Origin: Sediminispirochaeta bajacaliforniensis DSM 16054
GTDB taxonomy: Bacteria; Spirochaetota; Spirochaetia; DSM-16054; Sediminispirochaetaceae
Assembly: GCF_000378205.1 (NCBI RefSeq)
Contig: NZ_KB899410.1
Span: 29,095 to 93,094 of the forward strand
Direction: 5' to 3'
DNA length: 64,000 nt
Under the pieces are notes generated by a model. That model saw only the letters and a program-made list of their open reading frames with translations, had not been told where the DNA came from and did not search any database. The translations under genes were made by a program, and so were the position numbers. The stretch's first letter is position 1. The number at the start of each line of letters is the position of its first letter. Below, piece after piece: positions 24,798 through 32,396 of the stretch.

Positions 24798-25640
24798 ATG
24801 GAGAAATACGTGTCATCTTCCCCCTTAAAAAAAGATTTTTTTACACGTCTGAAAACTGCCTATGCCTCGCTTTCCGTTTCTGAAAAGAAGGTAGGGAAAT
24901 TCATTCTTTCCTATCCCTCTCGTGTGGTGGAGATGTCCCTTGCCGAGGTTGCCAGGGAGAGCAGCGTCAGTGATGCGACGGCCATGCGTTTTAGCCGTAG
25001 TATCGGTTACCGGGGATGGCTCGAGTTGAAGATTGCTCTCATCAGATCGCTTCCCGAAAGCATCGGAGATGAGACTATCGGAGAGAGCCCTTTTCGGGCG
25101 ATTATCAGGAAAAGTAAAGAGGCTCTGGATGAAACCGCCATGGCTTTTGATGAGGATACCTTTGAACGAGGTATGGATCTACTCCAGAATGCCGGAAAAG
25201 TCTTGATAACCGGTTCCGGAACCTCGGGACCTATAGCTCACGAACTTTATAATAGGTTGTTTCGTCTCGGCATCAACTGCACGGTGGCAAGTGATGTGAT
25301 GTTGCAAATCATGCATGCGGCACTTCTGAGCGAGAAGGATCTTCTTTTCGTGATATCCCAGTCAGGGGCTTCCGATATGGTCATGAGAGCCGTAGAGGTT
25401 GCAAAACGTTCCTACGTCCCTGTGATGACCATCACGGGGAATGCTCTGACCGAGCTTGCCAAGGCCTCCGATGTTCTCCTGCTGTCGGTTTGCCATGAGC
25501 CAAACCCCGAAACGGTCGCCTCCCGGATCGCTCAGCATGCCATTGTGCAGGCTATCTATCTTTCCCTTTCGAGACGACTGGGAGATCGCGGCCGCCGGCT
25601 TGAAGATGGCATCTGGGACGCGTTTTTCCCGGAAGCATAG
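24798..25640 (+). CDS. RpiR-family regulator with SIS domain
   Basis: A 280-aa regulator. The N-terminal HTH (about 20-90) contains LSVSEKKVGKFIL, then MSLAEVARESSVSDATAMRFSRSIGYRGW, the RpiR pattern. A SIS sugar-phosphate-binding domain follows with ITGSGTSGPIAHELYNRLF and VISQSGASDMVMRA. It would respond to a phosphosugar. It closes the ECF operon 46 bases after the S gene and most likely controls the operon through the palindrome at 20187-20207. The ribosome-binding site is weak. Confidence 0.9.
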   Translation: MEKYVSSSPLKKDFFTRLKTAYASLSVSEKKVGKFILSYPSRVVEMSLAEVARESSVSDATAMRFSRSIGYRGWLELKIALIRSLPESIGDETIGESPFRAIIRKSKEALDETAMAFDEDTFERGMDLLQNAGKVLITGSGTSGPIAHELYNRLFRLGINCTVASDVMLQIMHAALLSEKDLLFVISQSGASDMVMRAVEVAKRSYVPVMTITGNALTELAKASDVLLLSVCHEPNPETVASRIAQHAIVQAIYLSLSRRLGDRGRRLEDGIWDAFFPEA

Positions 25641-25690
25641 TAGCATCTTCAAATTTTTCTCATATAATAGCCGTTATAGGAGAAAAATTT

Positions 25691-26503
25691 ATGGCAGATT
25701 GTTCGGAAAAGAGGCCTGGAAATATCATCTATTTTTCTCATGGAGGTGGCCCTCTCCCGATTCTCGGCGACCCAAGTCATGCGGCGATGATCGCTTTTAT
25801 GAAAGAGCTTCCCCGGCAGTTGCCGAAACCGGAAGCTGTTGTCGTTGTGAGTGCCCACTGGGAGGAGCCGCTTCCGACCATCATCGGGGCCGAGGCCCCG
25901 TCGCTGTTTTATGATTACTACGGCTTTCCGAAGGAGGCGTACGAGCTGCAATATCCTGCGCCAGGAGCGCCTCGTTTGGCGCAAACCATGCAAAGGGCCC
26001 TTCAGGAGGCCGGCATTGCTTCGAGAATAGATGAGAGACGTGGTTTTGATCACGGTCTATTCATTCCTTTGAAGATGATGTATCCCGATGCCGATATTCC
26101 CATGACGCAATTGTCCCTTATCCGGGGATTGGAGCCGCAACAGCATATTGCCTTGGGCCGGGCCCTTCGTTCGCTGGCAGATGAAAACATCCTCATCATC
26201 GGATCCGGCTTTTCGTTTCATAATATGCGGGCCTTTACCTGGGATTCGTCGAATCAGGAGGATCCTGCGAATGATGAGTTTCAGGAGTGGCTTATCGATG
26301 TTTGTACCGGTGATTACAGCAGCTCCGAGCGGGAAGAAAAGCTGACGGCCTGGACTGATGCTCCCCATGCCAGGTATTGCCATCCGAGAGAGGAGCATCT
26401 GCTTCCCTTACATGTCTGTTTGGGAATGTCCGGACAGAAGGCCCGCCTTGTGTTTGACGATCATATTCTGGGAAAGCGGGCTATTGCTCTGCAGTTTTGC
26501 TGA
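25691..26503 (+). CDS. LigB/4,5-DOPA dioxygenase-type extradiol dioxygenase
   Basis: A 270-aa class III extradiol dioxygenase-like protein. It shows the family landmarks FSHGGGPLPIL near the N-terminus (iron-binding His), VVVSAHWEE (second His region), GFDHGLFIPLKMMYP (third conserved block) and a late SGFSFHN. E. coli YgiD, of this family, cleaves DOPA in vitro; the natural role in bacteria is unknown. The ATG follows ATAGGAG by 8 bases. It stands alone between the RpiR gene and a convergent qorB. Confidence 0.85.
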   Translation: MADCSEKRPGNIIYFSHGGGPLPILGDPSHAAMIAFMKELPRQLPKPEAVVVVSAHWEEPLPTIIGAEAPSLFYDYYGFPKEAYELQYPAPGAPRLAQTMQRALQEAGIASRIDERRGFDHGLFIPLKMMYPDADIPMTQLSLIRGLEPQQHIALGRALRSLADENILIIGSGFSFHNMRAFTWDSSNQEDPANDEFQEWLIDVCTGDYSSSEREEKLTAWTDAPHARYCHPREEHLLPLHVCLGMSGQKARLVFDDHILGKRAIALQFC

Positions 26504-26691
26504 CCTATCACGACGGAGTAGCTTCGGGGATGTGCGAACGATGTCCAGAAGACTCTTCCATGAGGGCATCTTGGATAAAGGGGTTTGGTAGATCTTCATC
26601 GGTACGGTCCTTGGAGGCGATTGGGAATATGTTGACAGGAACATCAGGCCGTTGAATGGGGCCGTTCTCTGCGAGAAAGCAACAGCCGATA

Positions 26692-26723
26692 ATCGTTAGG
26701 GAGGGATGAGCCTCCCTAACGAT
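26692..26723. repeat. Perfect 13-bp stem-loop between convergent genes
   Basis: ATCGTTAGGGAGG and CCTCCCTAACGAT flank a 6-base loop. Neither strand shows a T-tract immediately after it. It probably helps to end or stabilise transcripts from the convergent dioxygenase and qorB genes. Confidence 0.6.
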
Positions 26724-26726
26724 ATG

Positions 26727-26746
26727 AGCTGCTAAAGCAGCTTTTT
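26727..26746 (+). terminator. Intrinsic terminator overlapping the qorB stop
   Basis: AGCTGC-TAAA-GCAGCT followed by TTTT reads as a compact plus-strand terminator for the dioxygenase gene. Its left arm ends on the stop codon of the convergent qorB gene and its right arm lies in the last codons. Confidence 0.5.
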
Positions 26747-27583
26747 CACTTGCTCTTCAAGAGAGAGCGGTGAGCGCTCCAATACTTTTTCGAGATCGCT
26801 GCTTGAGATATCAAGGGTACCGGCAGCTATGGATTCGTCGAGTTGTGCATAGAAAGCGGCCCCGGCCTCGGGCATTCCTGCTGCAACCAATCGTTGTTTC
26901 CGTTCTTCGACGCTGATCCGTTCATACCGAATATCCTTTCCCAGTACCTTTCCTGCTGCTGAGGCAAGCTGCTCATAATTCCAGGGGGCACCTGCGAGTT
27001 CCAGGGTCATGCCGTCATAGCTTTCCGAAACAAGTGCTTTTGCCGCTGCTTCGGCATAGTCACTTTTGGAAGCCGATGCTACTTTGCCGTCTTCCGCGGC
27101 TGCAGCTATTGTGCCGGAGTCTCGGGCAGCCCGGATATCTCCGGTATAATTTTCCGCATACCAGTTATTTCTGAGGATAACGAATGAAAGGCCGGAATGC
27201 CTTAATAGCTCCTCGGTCGCTCTATGCTCGGGGGATAGCGGATTGTCTGAGGTATCGGCCCTGGTAATACTTGTGTAGAGGATTGTTTTGGTACCGGCAT
27301 CCTGTGCAGCCTCAATAACGTTCTGATGCTGTGTAGCTCGTTTTCCCACTTCGGAACTTGATATCAAAAGAAGGCGATCCACCCCGATAAAGGCCTTCCT
27401 TAGTGAGTCTTGATCATCATAATCGCCGATACGCACGGTAATTCCCTGCTTTTCGAGATGTTCCGCTTTTGATCTGTTTCTTGCAAGGCCAATGATAGAA
27501 GAAGGCTGAACACCGAGGTTTATCAACTGTGAAACTACCAGTGATCCAAGCTCTCCAGTGGCCCCTGTTACTCCATACATCAT
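26732..27583 (-). CDS. qorB: NAD(P)H:quinone oxidoreductase, QorB/NmrA-like
   Basis: A 283-aa atypical SDR. The dinucleotide-binding motif is GVTGATGELG at the N-terminus, followed by GLARNRSKAEHL and, after strand 3, GDYDDQDSLRKAF; then LLISSSEVGKR, the QorB block, and LRNNWYAENY near residue 140. Such proteins reduce quinones with NAD(P)H, protecting against electrophile or oxidative stress. It is divergent from an HxlR regulator, and the shared intergenic region carries two matching operators. RBS AAGGAGA lies before the ATG. Confidence 0.88.
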   Translation of the reverse strand: MMYGVTGATGELGSLVVSQLINLGVQPSSIIGLARNRSKAEHLEKQGITVRIGDYDDQDSLRKAFIGVDRLLLISSSEVGKRATQHQNVIEAAQDAGTKTILYTSITRADTSDNPLSPEHRATEELLRHSGLSFVILRNNWYAENYTGDIRAARDSGTIAAAAEDGKVASASKSDYAEAAAKALVSESYDGMTLELAGAPWNYEQLASAAGKVLGKDIRYERISVEERKQRLVAAGMPEAGAAFYAQLDESIAAGTLDISSSDLEKVLERSPLSLEEQVKKLL

Positions 27584-27592
27584 CTTTTTCTC

Positions 27593-27641
27593 CTTACTAA
27601 AAGTTAGTTATTCATGAAATATAGTACTAACTTTTAGTAAG
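27593..27641. promoter_or_regulatory. Inverted pair of HxlR-type operators over the qorB promoter
   Basis: Two perfect 16-base inverted copies, 27593-27608 and 27626-27641, are each themselves palindromic around ACTAA-N3-TTAGT. Their centres are 33 bases apart, about three helical turns. On the minus strand, TTGTCA (27647-27642), 18 bases and TATATT (27623-27618) form a promoter for qorB; one operator fills the spacer and the other lies just downstream of the start. The divergent HxlR gene is the obvious regulator. Confidence 0.75.
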
Positions 27642-27705
27642 TGACAACTCTTTTTTTTTATGGTACGTTTAGTAGTGTTCAATATTTTTTTTGCATGGTG
27701 ATGGT

Positions 27706-28089
27706 ATGAAGCAAATTCCGTACGATGTGTTTGCCGCCGGTTGTCCCTCCCGGTCCGCTTTTTTGCATATATTCAGTCGCTGGGGCGTCCTTATCCTTGC
27801 ACGTCTTCAGGAAGGGCCTGCACGTTTCGGTACACTGGCTCGATCGATAGAGGGAATTAGCGAGCGAATGCTGTCGAAGAGTCTCAAACTTCTGGAAGAA
27901 GAGGGACTTGTTTACCGCCGGGAATTGGAAAAGCGTCCTCCCCATGTGGAATATGGGCTAACCGATGCAGGTGCACGAATTGCCGAAGGGATTCTGTATG
28001 TAATCCAGCAGCTTTATACCGTAATGGACTCGAGGGGCAGCACACTCTCTCGTACCGAAAAGTCGTGCGAAGAGGTAAGCATGGAGTAG
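27706..28089 (+). CDS. HxlR-family transcriptional regulator
   Basis: A 127-aa winged-helix regulator: CPSRSAFLHIFSRWGVLIL (with the family's N-terminal Cys), then GPARFGTLARSIEGISERMLSKSLKLLEEEGLV and the wing with RRELEKRPPHVEYGLTDAG. HxlR/QorR/YodB-type proteins often sense quinones or electrophiles through the Cys. It is divergent from qorB. The start at 27706 is the first good ATG. Its TAG stop is formed by the TA target and first base of the MITE-like element, so the native C-terminus could have been slightly changed. Confidence 0.88.
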   Translation: MKQIPYDVFAAGCPSRSAFLHIFSRWGVLILARLQEGPARFGTLARSIEGISERMLSKSLKLLEEEGLVYRRELEKRPPHVEYGLTDAGARIAEGILYVIQQLYTVMDSRGSTLSRTEKSCEEVSME

Positions 28090-28235
28090 TGTCCGGAATC
28101 CTGGTGGTTTTATGCCGTTTCCTCCGGAGAAATTCTTTCATTTCCCGGATTACTTGATCTTTTACACCTGCACTCTTGTAATTGATGGAAAGAAAAAGAA
28201 TTGGGATGCTTTGACCACCAGGATTCGGAACACTA
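28087..28235. mobile_element. MITE-like element with 20/22 matching inverted ends
   Basis: A 149-base segment begins TAGTGTCCGGAATCCTGGTGG and ends with the near-exact inverse (28214-28235), with 20 of 22 bases matching. Both ends carry TA, as expected from IS630/Tc1-like transposition with TA duplication. The inner regions also share AATTCTTT and ATTAC in inverted order. There is no transposase gene inside. A similar single end lies at 45974. Confidence 0.6.
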
Positions 28236-28320
28236 TGCAAGTGCTAAATATATCCCCGTGGGATAGGTTGCCGGCAGAAGGGTCCCCGGCCTCACAACCG
28301 TAAAGCCGGGGAGCACAGAA

Positions 28321-29118
28321 TTACATGCTAAAGCAGACCAGAGCTTCCGGGGTGATGACGCGGAAGCTAAAGGATTCCGAGAAGAAAAGATGAACCTCTT
28401 CGGAATCGTGATGATGATAGCCTATGGAGAAGTCCTGCCCCAGGGTAAGTTCAAAGTCTCCTCCCCGATCGGAGGCGAGGATGGCCGTATCTACAAACCC
28501 TGAGTAGATGACCTTACCCTCAATTTGCTTTTCCACTAAGGTTTTTAGTGATCCGCCAGGGGTCGGACGACCCATGAACTTCCACAATTCGGAATTGACA
28601 ATAAGGTTACTTGCACCCCTGACACCTTCCGCAAGCAACCTGGTTTTTGCTTCGGAAACGGCATCGACGATCGCTTCATTTTCGAGCTTAAGCGGTATTT
28701 TGTCACTGTCGACGGCATCCTGGATACCGGTAATCATACCGGGCTTAAAGCCCTTAAAAATTGCCGTTTCCTCAAAAGCCGCCATCTTTTTTGCCGCCGT
28801 TACGACTGGGGTCAGATCGATATCAAGGGCCCCCCGTTCGATGTTGTCCAGTTCCCAGGTTTTCAGAGAAAAACCGATACGGCTTTCCACCAGAGGCTGA
28901 ACCATATAGACGCCGTATCGGACCTCGTCTTTTTTTTGGTCCTTGCTGAGGGCAAGTCGCCCCAGGTCTACACTCGTGTATCCAATACCGTGGGGGCCGG
29001 ATACGTCAAGGAATTTTCGTCCCGACAAATTGGCGGCCAGAGTCTCCCTCGCCATCTCGTCTATTTCTTTCCATGCAGCATCGCTTATCGGCGCAAGATC
29101 TCGTTTCAGGATATCCAT
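28321..29118 (-). CDS. Encapsulin shell protein (family 1)
   Basis: A 265-aa capsid-forming protein of the linocin M18/encapsulin family (HK97 fold). The N-terminus MDILKRDLAPISDAAW binds cargo peptide in this family; other landmarks are FLDVSGPHGIGYTSVDLGRL, the E-loop-containing VYMVQPLVESRIGF and the C-terminal IGYHHHDSEEVHLFFSESFSF. It assembles into a protein nanocompartment. The gene starts 8 bases after the ferritin-like cargo gene, so the two form a unit for iron storage. The MITE lies 85 bases beyond its 3' end. Confidence 0.95.
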   Translation of the reverse strand: MDILKRDLAPISDAAWKEIDEMARETLAANLSGRKFLDVSGPHGIGYTSVDLGRLALSKDQKKDEVRYGVYMVQPLVESRIGFSLKTWELDNIERGALDIDLTPVVTAAKKMAAFEETAIFKGFKPGMITGIQDAVDSDKIPLKLENEAIVDAVSEAKTRLLAEGVRGASNLIVNSELWKFMGRPTPGGSLKTLVEKQIEGKVIYSGFVDTAILASDRGGDFELTLGQDFSIGYHHHDSEEVHLFFSESFSFRVITPEALVCFSM

Positions 29119-29126
29119 GTTACCTC

Positions 29127-29495
29127 CTATTCCCGGCCCTTTAGGCTGCCGATACCAAGACTCCCTGATTCCTGCGAAGCGGTACCGGTCAACTTCGAGG
29201 TTCCTCCCAGGAACTCTTCTTCGACTTCCTCGGCGCCTTGTTGGTAAAAACCCTCTTCCTCTGGTGCCAATTCTTTGAGTAAGCGAAGGAATTCTCCTGC
29301 GTGTACCTTTTCTTCGTCGGCAATATCTAGTAATACCTGGCTAGCAAGGGTGTTATCCGTTGATGCGGCCAACTGTTCATAGAGCTGAGTTGCCTCGTAT
29401 TCCGCCGCCACCATCATTCTGATGGCCCGCACCAACTCGCCGTGATTGAGCATTCTGTCGTTATCTTTTACGCTGAAAGGATTTCCGAATTCCAT
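29127..29495 (-). CDS. Encapsulated ferritin-like cargo protein
   Basis: A 122-aa EncFtn-type protein. The ferroxidase ligands known from the Rhodospirillum protein, E32, E62 and H65, are all present at those positions (AEYEA and ADEEKVHAGEF), as is Y39. A flexible linker leads to the C-terminal targeting peptide SLGIGSLKG (112-120), which docks in the encapsulin. It oxidises Fe(II) in the shell. I chose the ATG at 29495, right after AAGGAGGAGG; an upstream start would add a tail with no ribosome-binding site. It is the first gene of the encapsulin unit. Confidence 0.95.
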   Translation of the reverse strand: MEFGNPFSVKDNDRMLNHGELVRAIRMMVAAEYEATQLYEQLAASTDNTLASQVLLDIADEEKVHAGEFLRLLKELAPEEEGFYQQGAEEVEEEFLGGTSKLTGTASQESGSLGIGSLKGRE

Positions 29496-29522
29496 AATGC
29501 CTCCTCCTTGTTGACATACCCT

Positions 29523-29551
29523 ATTCTTGATCGTCAAGGCTAAGCTGTCAA
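29523..29551 (-). promoter_or_regulatory. Promoter of the encapsulin operon
   Basis: On the minus strand TTGACA (29551-29546), 17 bases and AAGAAT (29528-29523). The spacer contains a second CCTTGAC and the small palindrome CTTGA-CGA-TCAAG, a possible binding site for an iron or redox regulator. Confidence 0.45.
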
Positions 29552-29577
29552 GGAAACTCTTATGGCTTTATCCTTAA

Positions 29578-29880
29578 TTAAAGCAGTTTTCTGAATATTT
29601 GCATGTTTGAATATGAAAAGCCATTCTTTTGATAGAAATGATGAGCGACGGTATTGGTCCCGTCGGTTAAAAGATTATTTACCATGCCAAGGATACTTTC
29701 ATGTTTCAGCGAGGCAAGGACGAAACCTGCATCGGGATTTTCGATAATCATGCAAAGTCCCGCTTCCTGTTTTGATCGGTCCGGACAAAACTCCTCTTCT
29801 TGGGAAAAAAGAAGCGCCAGAAGTTTACATAGATCGGGGATGTGAGACAATTCTGCTTCGATGATCTTAAAAGGTTCCAT
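29578..29880 (-). pseudogene. GNAT acetyltransferase with internal deletion
   Basis: About 100 aa remain. The first 65 residues look like a normal GNAT start (FKIIEAELSHIPDLCKLLALLF, then FVLASLKHESILGMV), and the last 30 look like a normal GNAT end (LLTDGTNTVAHHFYQKNGF). The middle, including the Q/RxxGxG/A acetyl-CoA loop, is missing and the ends are joined in frame at GMVNNLLTDG. Family members would be near 150 residues. The product should be inactive. The ATG at 29880 follows GGTGG. Confidence 0.65.
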
Positions 29881-29920
29881 GTCCACCAGCATATAACATG
29901 CATCTGACAGAGAAAAGCTA

Positions 29921-30886
29921 CTATTGGATATGATAGATCCTGTAGTTCCAGTTCATAATCTCCGGTTTCAGTACCGATTCGTAGCGTTCGAGCATGGCGT
30001 TGAGGTTTTTCGCCTTGCTTCTGGCATTGAAGGGTACCACCAGGAGGTCGAAATCCGTGAGTTTTCCAAAGGGGAATTGTGACTTTTCTGGAGGCTCCGT
30101 ACGAATTTCATGTCCGGTGAGGATGAGGATTTTCGGGCCTTGTGTCTCTTTGAGAATTTTTTGTTTAACCCTGCTTTCCCGTTCCTGCTCCACGCCTACG
30201 GTTCCGTCGAATAAGAATGAGGTTCCCTGGATGATCATGTCGAAGGTGGGCCCTTTATAAAGGGAAATATCGTCTCCGAGAATCGAATTGGTAACGGGAT
30301 CTACCTCTCCTGCCGGGGTTCTGACCGTGATTTGCTCCGTTTTTACATGTGGTTCGAGAAATCGTTCAATGATACTGATGTTGTGGGTGAATACCTCATA
30401 ATAAATGGACGATTCACTGCTGTGGTTTGCAATGATGTCCGCGAGGTGGTAAACGGTACTGCCGGCATCGATGAGCAGCTTAATCGTCGGTGCCGAGGTT
30501 TCTGCATACTGGCGGCTATCGCTTCGGTGCAGGATCATATCGTAGAGAGCATTACTGACTTTTATCTTTTGGTTGATGTAAAGGTGCCGTTTTTGGGCAA
30601 AGGCCAGCATGGAACGGTGTAAACGCAGGGCGTATTCATCCTTGTCGGTACGTTCTTTGTCGAAGAGCCGGTATCCGATCTCGTCTTCATAGTTGTGAAT
30701 TTGCGTATAGATCCAGCTACTCCCGGAATAAGAAACGCGAAAACGCTTTTCGATATACGCTTTTACCTCGGATATCGGTATTACGATATCGAGGATGGAT
30801 TCATGGGACTGGCGATCGTATTCCGAGGAAAAAAGGACAAACAACGCCATGATAAGATCTTGTCGTTTAACCCTGTGTGTGATCAT
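29921..30886 (-). CDS. DeoR-like regulator with unusual N-terminal domain
   Basis: A 321-aa protein. The C-terminal two-thirds carry the DeoR sensor pattern: IDAGSTVYHLADIIANHSSE (compare the LDSGTTT strand-turn-helix), VFTHNISIIERFL, and FDMIIQGTSFLFDGTVG late. The N-terminal 100 residues are helical with a possible wHTH (IPISEVKAYIEKRF) that does not read as a classical DeoR HTH. It is divergent from the solute-binding protein at 31034 and likely controls that operon in response to a phosphosugar. Confidence 0.6.
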   Translation of the reverse strand: MITHRVKRQDLIMALFVLFSSEYDRQSHESILDIVIPISEVKAYIEKRFRVSYSGSSWIYTQIHNYEDEIGYRLFDKERTDKDEYALRLHRSMLAFAQKRHLYINQKIKVSNALYDMILHRSDSRQYAETSAPTIKLLIDAGSTVYHLADIIANHSSESSIYYEVFTHNISIIERFLEPHVKTEQITVRTPAGEVDPVTNSILGDDISLYKGPTFDMIIQGTSFLFDGTVGVEQERESRVKQKILKETQGPKILILTGHEIRTEPPEKSQFPFGKLTDFDLLVVPFNARSKAKNLNAMLERYESVLKPEIMNWNYRIYHIQ

Positions 30887-30936
30887 AGCGGCTCCATGTC
30901 GTTGCTTAGTTTATGAGCGTCACATGCTAAGTAAAA

Positions 30937-30966
30937 AGTATAACCTATGCGGTATCGAGTTGTTAA
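30937..30966 (-). promoter_or_regulatory. Promoter of the DeoR-like gene
   Basis: On the minus strand TTAACA (30966-30961), 18 bases, TATACT (30942-30937). Transcription would start about 45 bases before ATG 30886. Confidence 0.45.
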
Positions 30967-30984
30967 GTGAAAATCCGAACAAGC

Positions 30985-31012
30985 TTGCTTGTGAGACCAT
31001 GCATGATAGGAT
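30985..31012 (+). promoter_or_regulatory. Possible promoter of the CUT1 importer operon
   Basis: TTGCTT (30985-30990), 16 bases, TAGGAT (31007-31012), ahead of AGGAGGG and ATG 31034. The match is modest. Confidence 0.3.
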
Positions 31013-31033
31013 ATCAATCAACAGGAGGGATAT

Positions 31034-32305
31034 ATGAAGAAGCGAATAGCTATGCTGTGTTTTCTTTTCTCGACCGTCGGTTTACTTTTTGCCGGCGGAA
31101 CCCAGGAAAGTGGGGAAAAAGAAATCAAGTTGACAATCGCCGGCCGGGACGGCGCTTACGGCGAGGCCATGCAGATGGCGGCGGATGCATACCACGAGAA
31201 GCATCCCGAGGTATCCTTTGAGGTATTGAAGCTTTCGGGAAGCAGTCTGTTTGAAAAAACCGTGATCGACATGAGAAGTGAGACAGGTACATACGATGTG
31301 ATTCTCATCGATGATCCCAATGCCACCCAGTTTCTGGAAGTAAACTGGCTTGCGAACCTCGATGAACTTTACAAACAGGCCGGAGTTAGCATCGATTCCG
31401 ACTTCATCGAACCGACGCTGAGGTTGGGGCGCTATCCCTATACGGCAAATGGAACCCTCTATGCACTTCCTTTTGCAGGTAACGTGGAGCTGTTTGCCTA
31501 TCGAACGGACCTATTTGCAAAGTACGGCCTCCAAGAGCCACAAACCTGGTCGCAAGTCCTTACGGCGGTGAAGACTATCGATAAAAATGAGCCTTCCCTC
31601 GACGGCGTCGTCTTCAGAGGGGTAAAAGGCAATCCAATTGTTACCGGATTTCTTCCCATCTTCTGGGCTTTCGGCGGAAAGATCCTTGATGCCGACGGCA
31701 ATGTAACCATCAACTCACCCGAAGGACTCAACGCTTTACACTATTTTCTCGAGCTGAGCAAGTACGCTCCCGAAGGCGTCTCCATGTATCAGTCGGCCCA
31801 GGTTAAAGACGCCATCTATTCCGGTAAAGCGGCGATAGCAACCGAGGTCTGGCCAGGCTGGATAGGCGATTTGGAAAATCCGGAGAAATCTTCCGTTGTC
31901 GGAAAGGTCAAGGTGATCAAACATCCCGGCGAGGTTGAGAAATCGTCACCGATGATCGGGGTGTGGCTGGCCGGAATTCCAAAGGCCTCGAAGCACCAGC
32001 AGGCAGCCTTTGATTTCCTGCGCTTTCTGACAAGTTACGATATGCAGGTGGCAATGTCCGATAGCGTAGGATTACCTCCGACGAGAAGCGAGGTCTATAA
32101 GCTCGCTTCCCAGCAGGCGAAATATCCCTGGTATCCGGCACAGCTCGATGCCTTGCGTAGCGGCGTGGCCCGTACACGAACAACAAAGTGGAAGGAAGTG
32201 GAGGACCAACTTGGTACAGTGCTTCAGTTCGCCCTTATGGGGAATATAAGCGCTGAGCAGGCGCTGGCGGAAGCGGAGAAGGGCATCACCAATATTCTTA
32301 AGTAG
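31034..32305 (+). CDS. CUT1 ABC importer solute-binding protein
   Basis: A 423-aa family-1 extracellular solute-binding protein. The signal peptide ends LLFAGG and the mature protein starts with the GGTQES sequence common in spirochaetal binding proteins; there is no lipobox Cys. Later blocks include YDVILIDDPNATQFLEVNWLANLDEL, LPFAGNVELFAYRTDLF and GKAAIATEVWPGWIG, typical of sugar or polyol binders. The ATG follows AGGAGGG. A strong hairpin after the gene separates it from its permeases, giving excess binding protein. The DeoR-like gene is divergent. Confidence 0.92.
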   Translation: MKKRIAMLCFLFSTVGLLFAGGTQESGEKEIKLTIAGRDGAYGEAMQMAADAYHEKHPEVSFEVLKLSGSSLFEKTVIDMRSETGTYDVILIDDPNATQFLEVNWLANLDELYKQAGVSIDSDFIEPTLRLGRYPYTANGTLYALPFAGNVELFAYRTDLFAKYGLQEPQTWSQVLTAVKTIDKNEPSLDGVVFRGVKGNPIVTGFLPIFWAFGGKILDADGNVTINSPEGLNALHYFLELSKYAPEGVSMYQSAQVKDAIYSGKAAIATEVWPGWIGDLENPEKSSVVGKVKVIKHPGEVEKSSPMIGVWLAGIPKASKHQQAAFDFLRFLTSYDMQVAMSDSVGLPPTRSEVYKLASQQAKYPWYPAQLDALRSGVARTRTTKWKEVEDQLGTVLQFALMGNISAEQALAEAEKGITNILK

Positions 32306-32313
32306 CCGCTTTT

Positions 32314-32347
32314 CACGATAAGGCCGGGGCCTCCCGGCCTTATCGTG
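32314..32347 (+). terminator. 15-bp hairpin between binding protein and permeases
   Basis: CACGATAAGGCCGGG, loop GCCT, CCCGGCCTTATCGTG is a perfect stem. It is followed by CTCTTTATT. It probably causes partial termination or protects the upstream message, as is usual between solute-binding-protein and permease genes. Confidence 0.7.
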
Positions 32348-32396
32348 CTCTTTATTGCGTTTCGGTACTCATTTTTATGCGACAGGAGACTACTAC

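Noticed and set aside
28109..28213. Open minus-strand frame within the MITE
   Set aside because: It is short, has no start with a ribosome-binding site and no transposase motif; the element is non-coding.
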